From Brachypterus glaber (taxonomy: Eukaryota > Arthropoda > Insecta > Coleoptera > Kateretidae), in NCBI GenBank assembly GCA_958510825.1, contig OY294047.1:37669747-37733746 (forward strand): a DNA stretch of 64,000 nt, given 5' to 3'. The notes below the pieces were generated by a model. The model was not told the origin of the DNA. It searched no databases and worked only from the letters and a program-made list of their open reading frames with translations. Below, in pieces: positions 47,597-57,705 of the stretch; position 1 is the first letter of the stretch, and each line of letters opens with the position of its first letter. The position numbers and the translations under genes are program-made.

Positions 47597-47851
47597 ATGG
47601 CTTGTGCGCGTCCTCAGCACACTACCATAGAATCTTGGATTCAAAATATACCCGAGTCTTAGAAATGCAATGTTTTAAAGAACTTATCATCGAAATCCCA
47701 TAGTAATGATATACAAGAAAAATATTTTGATTTAATAAAGCCAGTTGTAACATTCCGTGGTCAAAAATTAAAAATCCTCAGAGTTTATAGAAAATTGGAA
47801 GATGTAAAAGTCTCAACCGAGCACACAAAGAGAAAAAACTATTACCCATAG
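47597..47851 (+). pseudogene. hAT transposase N-terminal relic
   Basis: The frame begins MACARPQHTTIESWIQN and has an in-frame TAG at 47660-47662, then stays open to TAG at 47849-47851. It contains NDIQEKYFDLIKP and a Lys-rich end. The function would have been cut-and-paste transposition; it is inactive here. Confidence 0.5.
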
Positions 47852-47979
47852 GCTTTCGAGAATATAAAATGTGTTCAATAGGTTACCTTAAATTAAGAAT
47901 CTTAATGACAAAGAAGTTGACTCTTCCAAACCAAATCTAAATAATAATATATGCATTAATAAGAAATCATACATTCTTA

Positions 47980-48094
47980 AAATATGCTCCACTAACTTCG
48001 GTAGACATAGAACGTTCGTTTTCAGTATATAAATATACCTTTGGTGAAAGAAGATGAAGCTTAATAGCCAAAAACGTAGAGAAAATCTTTATAT
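47980..48094 (+). pseudogene. hAT transposase C-terminal dimerisation relic
   Basis: The frame reads KYAPLTSVDIERSFSVYK, then FGERR, a stop, and SLIAKNVEKI. The LTSVDIERSFS core is the signature of the hAT C-terminal dimerisation domain. It is in a different frame from the N-terminal relic and is interrupted by a stop, hence dead. Confidence 0.8.
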
Positions 48095-48687
48095 CTTCTT
48101 CTCTTTATTTTTTGGCCTTTGCTTTATATCAATTAGCCAGCTCGCTACTCTTTTGTGTTAATTTCTGCAAATGGTTTGTCTGGTTGCTACCATACCATGG
48201 CTTTCTTTCGGCCAGGTCTTCTGTAAGACTTCTCGTGGGACCTCCCAATTCTGTTTAAATGTGCGTAGAAATAAATAAATTTCTTCTATCATAACCTCAA
48301 AACTATGTGGATAACCCTAATTCAGATTCAACCACTAAATTACATCACAAATACATCACTTTCTTTTGGCCTGGTCTTTTGTAAGACTTCTTAACTGTTT
48401 ACTTCTTTATCTCTGTTATCCTTGTTTCAAATAAATAAAATTTCTTCTATCATAACCTCAAAAACATGTGGATAACCCTAATCCAGATCCAACCACTAAA
48501 TTACATCACATATACTAACATTCCATTGTAAAATCAATATGACTAGTTATACCGATTGTAAATTTGATAATATTTTCTTTACAAACACATTTTTACATAA
48601 ATTACATCTGGCGCAAAAAACCTACGCCATTTTGAATTCACCTTAAATGTTTAACTACCTAACACCTTCGCGTGTCCCACGCGAAAT
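48095..48687 (-). mobile_element. Insertion inside the hAT relic with 14-bp target duplication
   Basis: GAAAATCTTTATAT occurs at 48081-48094 and 48688-48701, directly bounding a 593-bp insert. Read on the minus strand the insert ends in CCAAAAAATAAAGAGAAGAA, like the 3' tail of a non-LTR retroelement, and a short frame before it may be a LINE C-terminus. It contains two diverged copies of about 150 bp (CATAACCTCAAAA, GTGGATAACCCTAAT, CCACTAAATTACATCACA). Confidence 0.55.
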
Positions 48688-49269
48688 GAAAATCTTTATA
48701 TATATATTTATTTTTAACAATAATATTAATTAATTATGTTTAAAAATATGGGTACATTAAGTTTTATAACACTTAAATGTAAATATTTTGTAAAATATAC
48801 ATTTATGTATTATAATATAGTTTTTTGTTGTTTGTGACCTTTGGTATTTATATAGTTATAACTCTTTTATAATACGCCATTATATCCGTATCCTAATTAG
48901 TTATTCCCTTGTGTCATAATATTGGGATACACCTTTTTAACACAGTTACGCCGCCATCACGGGATGGTTAAGAAAGTGTGCCATTAATCTTTAAAAACTT
49001 TTTTGAAAAGAGTAACATTAGCGTGCCCCTCGTAATCAATACCAAATATCCTGGGTCTGTTTATTACTGTAGTTACAAATTTTCATAATTCAGGTTTTCA
49101 ACATTAATATTTAATTTTTTGTCCTCGAACCGTGAAATTTCACCTTCAAATTAATTGTCTAGAAAACGGTTAATCCTACAGTATCAGAACAAGAGTACCT
49201 TTTTTTATGTATTTTGATCTGAGGAATCATATTCCAAAAATAAAATTACAAAAAAGTTACACAGAAAAA

Positions 49270-49555
49270 AGGTTGGGACAAAAAATTAATAAGGCTCCCC
49301 AGTTTCGCACACCCCTGGTTAAAATAAGTTCATGAAAATAACATACGAAGATGGGCCTTACTAAGGTTAGTTTACGTTGCTGTACCTCAAAGCGTTCCTG
49401 AGATATTAAATAAAAACCGAATTTTTTAGCCACTTTTAAAGAGGCTTAGCTCCCTTTTTAGACATATATTTATGGGAACTTTTTTTCATATTTTGCTATG
49501 TAGAATCACCCCTTAAAATGAATGACATTATTTACTGGACATCCTGTATTATTTT
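49270..49555 (-). mobile_element. GGTGATTCTACAT-family copy (inverse)
   Basis: Contains GGGACAAAAAATTAATAAGG, CAGTTTCGCACACCCCTGGT, and TGTAGAATCACCCCTTAAAA near its end. It matches the right half of 50275-51455. Confidence 0.7.
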
Positions 49556-50274
49556 TTAACTATTTATGACTGACTTGTGTAAAGTATCTGCAAAACACAA
49601 ATAAAATCTTATTCTATTCTATTAATTATACCAATTTTTTAAGTAATCCCCCCAAAAACAAAAAAGTCATGGGGGGTTTAACTTTTTTAATATTTTTTAA
49701 AAAACTATCATTTTCAATTTTTTTTAATTTTTCGTTTTTAGCAAATTAATTAAAAAAATGAAAAAAAAAGTTTTTTTTTATTTTTTTTTTGTTTTTCAAA
49801 AAAATAACTTAAAAAATGTAGTATTTGGGAAAATGCAATATACCATTTACTGTGAATATTATATAATGGAATGCGTACCATTACATATCTTCATGGCTTT
49901 TTTTATTTTTATTAGTATTATGAATACAAACTTATGTAATTTATTTTATTTTTTATGTTACCTAGTTAATTTAATACCTACTATTCATTTTATTTATTAT
50001 TTTTTTTTTATAAATAATTTAAACTTTTAGTCAACTCTACGTTCTATATTGCAATTGCAGTTTCAAATGCTTACGAATTTATTTTTAGGCAACATTACTT
50101 AAAAATAGAATCAAGGCCTTGCAAGGGTCAAATAGACCATAAATAGTTAAAATTAAAGCAAGAGTGAGATTCTACATGACATAACCTACAAATTGTTGAA
50201 ATTGCGATTGCAAAATATAAAAATAAACCGTAGAGTTGACTAAAAGTGTATATTATACAGGGTTACATTTTTTA

Positions 50275-51455
50275 TGTATCCATACAGGGTGTATTTGAAA
50301 TAGGGTAGGAAATTTTAACAGGTGATTCTACATGATAAAATATGACAAAAAGTTCCTATAAACGTATGTCTATAAACGTATGTCTAAAAACGCTCCTTTG
50401 AAATTGGCTAAAAAAATCGGTTTTTATTTAATAACTAAGGAACCCTTTGAGACATGTTAACGAGGATTTGCACGTGAATTAATCCTAATAAGGCCCATCT
50501 TTGTTTGTCATTTTCACGTACTTATTTCAACCAGGGGTGTGCGAAACGGGGGGGCCTTATCAGTTTTTTGTCCCAAACTTTTTTCTGTGTAACTTTTTTG
50601 CAATTTTATTTTTGTAATATGATTGCCCAGGTCAAAATACATAAAAAAGGTACTCTTGTTGTAATACTGTAAGATTAACCGTTTTCGAGAAAAATTAATT
50701 TGAAGGTGAAATTCCACGGTTCGAGGACGAAAAATTAAATACTAAAATGTGGAAAACCAAAATTTTAATGATGTAATGTTATTCTACATCAAAAACTAAG
50801 AAAAAAAGTTTCCATACATGTAGGTCGAAAAAACGCTTTTAAAGCTACCATGGCCCTTTAAAAATGGTGCATATTTAGGAGACCATAGCTCCATTAGGAT
50901 TGATGTTTGGAAGTACCTGTATATGAGGGTTTTTTCTTAGTTTTTAATGTACATTCGCCCTGAATCATTAAAATTTTGGTTTTCAACATTTTAGTATTTA
51001 ATTTTTCGTCCTCGAACCGTGGAATTTCACCTTCAAATTAATTTTTCTCGTAAACGGTTAATCCTACAGTATTACAACAAGAGTACATTTTTTATGTAAT
51101 TTGACCTGAGGAATCATATTTCAAAAATAAAATTGCAAAAAAGTTAAACAGAAAAAAGTTTGGGACAAAAAACTGATAAGCCCCCCCGTTTCGCACACTC
51201 CTGGTTGAAATAAATACATGAAAATAACACACAAAAACGGGCCTTGGTAGGATTAGTTGACGTGCAAAACCTCGTTGATATATCTCAAAGGGTTCCTGAG
51301 TTATTAAATAAAAACCGATTTTTCTAGTCACTTTCAAAGGGGCGTAGCTCCCTTATGACACATTTTTAGACATATGTTTATAGGAACTTTTTGTCATATT
51401 TTATTATGTAGAATCACCTGTTAAAATTTCCTACGCTATTTCAAATACACCGTGT
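50275..51455. mobile_element. Full-length 1.18-kb foldback of the GGTGATTCTACAT family
   Basis: The ends are CAGGGTGTATTTGAAATAGG and its near inverse, flanked by TATA and GTATA. Arms of about 480 bp (50275-50756, 50975-51455) pair at high identity through CAGGTGATTCTACAT, TTTTTATTTAATAACT, AGGGGTGTGCGAAACGGG, and GGTTCGAGGACGAAAAATTA. Short antisense frames here are incidental. This is the best reference copy of the family in the window. Confidence 0.85.
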
Positions 51456-51469
51456 ATATTTTGCAAAAC

Positions 51470-51712
51470 ATCCAAAAAAAGTACACATAAAAAATTTTGG
51501 GGCAAAAATGTATACATGCAAAAGCTCGTCGCTCTAGCTTAAAGGGTTATTAATTCAAAACCTTTTTATTACGATTTTCAAGGGCCGTGGCTCCCTTAGG
51601 GCTCATTTGCGTACCAACCTTTATAGGATTTTTTTTATTTTTTATATTTTTGGATGTAGAATCACCTCTTAAATTTTAGCATGCCAGTTATTGATCACCC
51701 TGTATATGATAT
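51470..51712 (-). mobile_element. Half copy of the 5241-5976 foldback
   Basis: Contains TACATGCAAAAGCTCGTCGC, TCCCTTAGGGCTCATTTGCG and TGATCACCCTGTATA, matching 5640-5976. It lies directly after the full-length foldback. Confidence 0.7.
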
Positions 51713-51899
51713 ATTTAATATCTACTCTACTAAAAGACAAGAAATTTTAGAAAATAGAAGTAGAATACTTTCCAGTACTGAGTATTATTTTTTTACTGGT
51801 GAATATGAGTAGTTACAGGAGTGGAGTTTCAAAATAAAAACATAGTTGTTTAGGTTTCGTTCAAATCATAAATATAAATTTATTATTTTCCTTTAAAAT

Positions 51900-52211
51900 A
51901 AATTAGCCCAGTGAATCTGGCAACGCCGCAATGCGTGAATTGCGGCTCATCCGAGTTGACCGAAGTCACCAGGAAAAAAGTATTAATTAGTAATTAGATC
52001 GGTACGCAGCACGTACATCGATATTATCAATCAATATCGCCGCCGGCCATTGCTGTTTCGGTCACTCGCTATGCAAAAAGGAGATTATAGATACCATCTA
52101 TGATATACAGTTCCACTTCAACACAACATTTTTCGCGTTACTGAATATAGAGGCAGGGCCTATCCATCACCACTTCTGAGCTCAGACATCACCAGAAAAT
52201 TTAACATCAAG
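51900..52211 (+). other. GC-rich patch ending in a consensus splice donor
   Basis: Base composition rises well above the surroundings (for example GGCAACGCCGCAATGCG, ATATCGCCGCCGGCCATTGC). At 52208-52217 the sequence CAAGGTAAGT is a perfect 5' splice-site consensus. A good acceptor (pyrimidine-rich tract then TTACAG) is at 53081, just 3' of gene B and convergent with it. No open frame longer than about 20 codons is present, so this could be a non-coding first exon or 5' UTR; it may instead be part of an unrecognised element. Confidence 0.35.
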
Positions 52212-53215
52212 GTAAGTCCAATCTCTATGTTTCACGCATTTTCTTATCTCAAATTGTCGTTTTGAGACCCCAGGGTCCAACAATAGATGTGCTGTATATT
52301 TTACTGCAGCCGATGTTCTAAAATTATAGTTCCTTAGAGTTATTTTTGATACTATGTAATAATATTGTAATATTCCACTGTGAGCTTACGATTGAGTTAT
52401 AAGCCCAGATATTTCACATTTATAAAGAAATTAATTTTAAAGTTACTTCTGGAAAATCTGGCGATAGTGAGTCACTGTCAGTGACAGGTTTTCTAAGATT
52501 ATGTTATGAGGTAATAATTACACAATTATTGTGTATCATCAAAAAACACTCTAAAACTATTACTGTTACAATAAGAGTTTTACATGTAAGGTAAAAACAA
52601 AAGCATATATTATTATAATTTTTATTGTATAACAACAAAATAAAATAAGTATTTTTAGTATCTACATTTCATAAAAATATATAAACTTAAATATATTAAA
52701 TAGGCACTTTGCCACATGCACCTTATTTATGGAAAATTACGCCTCCCTTTAAATAATTTAGGACTTCAACAAAATTTTGACTTATCTATCGTTAAACGTG
52801 TTCTTTATAACTTTAATTATTGAAATAAATGCATTGGAACAAAATATTTAAATAAGTTATTTATAAATATTATATAATTTGTAATATGTAATATAATTTG
52901 TACTATAATATTATTTTTTGTTAATTTTGTCTTGGCAGGAAAATTTATTTAATTAACTTGGTAGAAGAAAGAAAAAATTCTGAGACTTTAAAAACTTAAT
53001 CACAAATAAACAACATAAACATCAAATTATTTTGTTTTGCAATGGGTAAACCCTATTGTTTTTATTATTCTGTACTTACAGACACTGAATGTCCGAAGGG
53101 TACTGAAATGAGGAGTAGCAGTTAGTCGGAGTGCAAATTGCTTACTATCCAGGGGTAAAATCTACGCGGTGTCTGTAGCTAAGGGTTAAATTCAAAGTTA
53201 AATAATGCTTTGTTT
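52212..53215. other. No coding gene seen; 3' flank of gene B
   Basis: AT-rich except 53082-53190, which is GC-richer, follows the TTACAG acceptor-like site and lacks an open frame. No known repeat end. Confidence 0.4.
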
Positions 53216-53221
53216 TTTATT
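53216..53221 (-). promoter_or_regulatory. AATAAA poly(A) signal of gene B
   Basis: The minus strand reads AATAAA about 50 nt after the TAG stop of gene B, followed by A-rich then mixed sequence. Position and hexamer are as expected for the 3' end of a short insect 3' UTR. Confidence 0.55.
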
Positions 53222-53270
53222 ATAGATAAGATATGATGTGACTGGCAAATCTGTTTGATTTAAAACAAAG

Positions 53271-56200
53271 CTATTTTACAAGTTTCTCAAAACCAAACCA
53301 AAAACCATTTTCCGCAGTAAAGTTAAAAGTTGCTTTGCTTAAAACCAGAGGTATCACACTTTTTTTAACAGGTACTATCTTAAAATTTGTTAAAATATGG
53401 AACATAACTGCTTTTGTCTCCAAAAGCGCAAATCTGTTACCAATACAATTCCTAGGTCCAGACCCAAAAGGTAAATATGCGTATGGATTAATGTTTCCTT
53501 TGTTTTCATCGTTAAACCTTTCTGGGTCGAATTTTTCTGGATTCGGGTAAATTTCAGGATCATGATGGATTCCATAAATTGGTATCGAAATGACGTCATT
53601 CGGTTTTAGGTGAAGGGGTTTTTCTTCGGGAGTGGCTGGTTCAATAGTATATGGCTTTGTACAGACTCTATCGATAGCGACGGCAGCTGGCCATTTTCTT
53701 AAACACTCTGCAAAAATAATATACTACTACTACAAAAAAAATGTATTTATTTTGTTCTCCATTCCTTAAAAAAAGATATTTTTTAATGGCTTTAATGATT
53801 TAACGGCCAGGAGCTCTGGGCCTAAATAGCCTGTTCAAACCTAAATTCTACCTAAGATTTTGCTTTATTTTTTGATTTATTATTAGGTTTAAAAGTTTTA
53901 AATTGAAATATAATAAACTTTTTATGCTTTTTATATTTTTCATTCCCATTTTGAAAATTTTCAAAATTTCGGAAAGCATTGTATTCGTGCAAAAATTTTC
54001 AATTTTTTTCGAGTACTTTTCCGTTTTATGACGTTTTATGTGGATATAAATCAATTTCAAGCAAAAAAAAAATTGTCGGTAGGTCGGTCGATCAATCGTT
54101 CGATCGATCGGTCGTTCGTTCTGTCCGGAAAATCTTGTAAACGCGATAACTTGAGAACGATTTAAGCTTGAGACTTGAAATTTAGCATACAGGTATGTTA
54201 TCAAAAATTCTCGCTCGGGATTGTTTTTGGTGAATATTGAGGTAAGGCAAGGGGACAAATACAGTTTTTTACAAAAATTTGAAAGTTGCTATCTAGGGAT
54301 TTTTAACGTTGAATCTAATAATAAAAAACTCCACCCCCAAAGGGGCGGGGGGTAGTTTTTGTGAAAATTGGTATATTGGGGTTTTTAAGGTTGCTGAAAG
54401 AGAATCTGATAATAAAAAAATTCTAACTCCACTCCCCGAAGGGCGGTGGGTAGTTTTCGTGAAAATTTGTGAATTGGGGTTTTTGAGGTTGCTAAAATCT
54501 GATAATTAAAAAATTCTAACTCCACCCCCTAAGTGGCGGGGGGTAGTTTTTCTGATAATTGGTATATTTTTAAGGTTACTAAAAGTGAATCTGATAATAA
54601 AAAATCCATTTTACGCGCTGAGGTGAAAAATGAGAAAGCTATTCTACTGGGCAGTGTATTTTAAATAAAATGGTTTAATAATATAGTTCCATAGTCTTTA
54701 GTTTCTAGTATAGGTATATTGAAAATATAATTGCCTAAATGAGATCCTGTTTTTTTTGTCCTTAGACCTTTTTTTAATAATATATCTAAAAAAAGACACA
54801 GTAGGGGGGGGGGGGCTGCCCTAAGGTGAGGTCATTTTTTTCTATTTTATAGGGGGGTCTAGGCATAAGTGACGAAAGGTGAAGAAAGGGGGAAGGGGGA
54901 GGGGTTGTCAAAAATTGGTCCAAAATAGGGACGTAATTCTTGAACAGCCCCTTATGTATTACTAATAGCGGACACCGTATAAAACATACTTACCTGAAAC
55001 GACCATATCCAAATATTTCATCTTGATTAAAGTGTCATACGTTAATTTACCATTAGATTCCTTTACTATTTCTTCCATTTCAGCTCTTAATTTATCCTGT
55101 ATATCCTAAAATTCGATAGTTTATTAAATTTTAATAATCAAATCTTCTAAAGGCACAGGGGGTGGGTTATAATAAAATAGTAATCCTAAATCAATAAATT
55201 TATTTTATTACCTAATACAGGTAGTATGTACTTTTTTTGTATAATAACATTTTTGTTAAAAAAGAAAACTAGAAAACAGAAACAATTTTGTTAGATTTTT
55301 GAAAACGTGAAAAATAACTTTCATTTTGACGGATGCGGATTCAGACGAAATATCTTGGAAACCAGTATATTAATTTTATTCTAAGCAAAAAATGCTCATA
55401 TTGGCGTTATATCGGTAAAAAAATATTTTATCCAACTCTTCACAGAAACACTTGTTTTGAGCACTATTTTAAATGTCAAAAGTGAGTTTTTTTCCACTAG
55501 TGACTAAAAAATTTTTCACCCACTCTTTTACGTACAGCTTTTGATCTCACCCAAAATTAGTTATATATATATTAATTATTATAACTATTCTATAAATAGA
55601 AGCACGTTAACTGAACCATAAAAATTAAAGAAAACCCCAAATTATTCTTTAGGTTTTGAATAAAATACTGTTTTTATTAAAAATTTTGTCATCACCGCGT
55701 CCATTTTGACGGTTGTAATAAATGTAAAACTAGCAATTGTTTATTTTTAATAGGCATACTTAGGCCATGGCTACCTATCATTTTAGTATTAAGAAAACTT
55801 AATATTAATATTTTTGACATAATTTTTCGCAAAATTATAGATTTTTATTTAAAAATAAAAGGTGTTGGGTAAAATTAAATTCTCAACTCGTGTATTAAGT
55901 GATTTTATCCACTAGTTAAGAAAATAACTATTAAAGCCTCGCGACGCCTACACTGACAGGTGTCTAGTTTACGCCAAATTGTATTTGGTTATTTGTTTTA
56001 TAAATTTATTAAAGAGATTTGAAAGTTATATAAACATGTTTTTGTCCGACTTGATTATCCCAATCAAAATATGATTGGGATAATCAAGTCGGACAAAAAC
56101 ATGTTTATATAATATTTAAATCTATTTAAAAAACTACCCCCAAATTAACCACCCACAAGTTACTACTCCCAACCTTAAAAACTTACATAGCACTCTGTAA

Positions 56201-57617
56201 AGATTTTTACATATTTATATATATTTTTTAATTCTTTATACAAAGCTTTTATAAATTTTAAAATCGACCCACAAATAACCAAGAAAAATGCATTTTCGTA
56301 TTCCTGTCAAGGTGGCCATGAATTTATTTTATGAATACCTTATTTATTAAATTTTAGTGCCTATTCACAGGCTCGCATAAGAACATAAAACATAACAATG
56401 CCATTCCGTGATTGGATTGATGTGCCGCCATGTGTCTTGTAAGCCAATCACTGCATCGCATTCTTATGTTTTATGTTCTTATTCAAGCTTCTGGATAGGC
56501 CTTTAGACTAAAACTTTAATACTGATTCATACTTCACCTAAAGCACGATTTTGAAATTTTTGCAAAACTGCACCTAGATTATTTATTTTTCTGTTTTTCT
56601 AATAGTTACTTAAATTTAATTAATCTTATAGTTTAAATAATGATAATTTTATTTATATTTATTTACACTAAATAATAAACAATATTTATTTTAAACAATT
56701 AACTTTCATTGCCGTCGTAGTAAAAATATTGTACATAACTTGTCGAAAAGTGTCTTTTTTGTATTCGCTCATGCGAAATAAGTCACTTTCCGTACACGTT
56801 ATATACTATTTTATTTTTACCGGTCACGCTAATCTTGAATACAAATTAAGTTTTAGTGACTTGCCAACGCAAACCAACAGTTAGTCCTGATAGTAGAAAG
56901 TCTACACATTATAAAATCATTAACAGTTAAATCTTAGGTACTCGGTTTAGGAAGATAATGGACTTTTTTCGTCAGAAATGACCACAGTCTGGTTAATAGT
57001 TCTTCATTTTATACTGTTTTAGCCTTTCCTGTATAAATTTTGATCAGAGAATTTAAATCCATTCACAGAAACGGTATATTGATATCCATTTCGAAGAAAA
57101 GTATCACTGATTTTTTTTGCATCTTATTTTTTTTTTAAATATGCATATTAGGGTATCGATTAATGACAAATTATTTGTAAAATACTTATTACACTAATTT
57201 TTTTGTTTCATCAAAAAAATTTTATCGTAGGACTTTATTTTTCGGCACTTAAATAAATGTTGAATCATAGATAAAATTGATTTCAATTAATTTTCCTTTT
57301 AATAAATTTCTGATAATTGTGGGGCCAGAAAAACAATCCGATAAAGTTAGAAAGAAAAAACAAAAGGTTGTGGTCCAAAAATACAGGAAAAAGTGAAGTC
57401 AATTTGATATCATATTTTATAAACTTCCTCATTTTTCCACCCGTCTAGAAAAGGTACCCGTTTCACATTTTACATCGGCACTTAGTGCTACTAAGAGTGC
57501 CGATGTATTGAAATCTACGCCGAAAAGTCAAAATCTTTGACCACGTTTTTTTTTTCACATTTCTCGACGTTTTAGACCATTCTGAGTCGAAATCAGTAAA
57601 AAAAAAAAATTGCGTCC

Positions 57618-57705
<88 letters not shown>

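Larger units (their letters stand above)
47472..49059 (+). mobile_element. hAT-superfamily DNA transposon, decayed, with nested insertion
   Basis: An 8-bp target duplication TTTATTAC (47464-47471 and 49060-49067) adjoins TIRs that share GGATATTTGGTATTGATTAC; the right end begins CAGACCCAG. The length without the nested insertion is about 0.98 kb, so it is internally deleted. Transposase relics lie at 47597-47851 and 47980-48094. The 8-bp duplication plus the hAT dimerisation motif make the assignment firm. Confidence 0.85.

Noticed and set aside
49758..50030. 90-residue Phe-rich plus-strand frame
   Set aside because: It is generated by poly(T)/TTTATT sequence with no protein-like pattern.
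53335..53599. Plus-strand 71-residue and minus-strand 69-residue frames
   Set aside because: They are out-of-frame shadows of gene B exon 7.
53848..54258. 136-residue minus-strand frame in gene B intron 6
   Set aside because: It runs through the (GTCY)-family TIR element and has no domain; element-derived noise.
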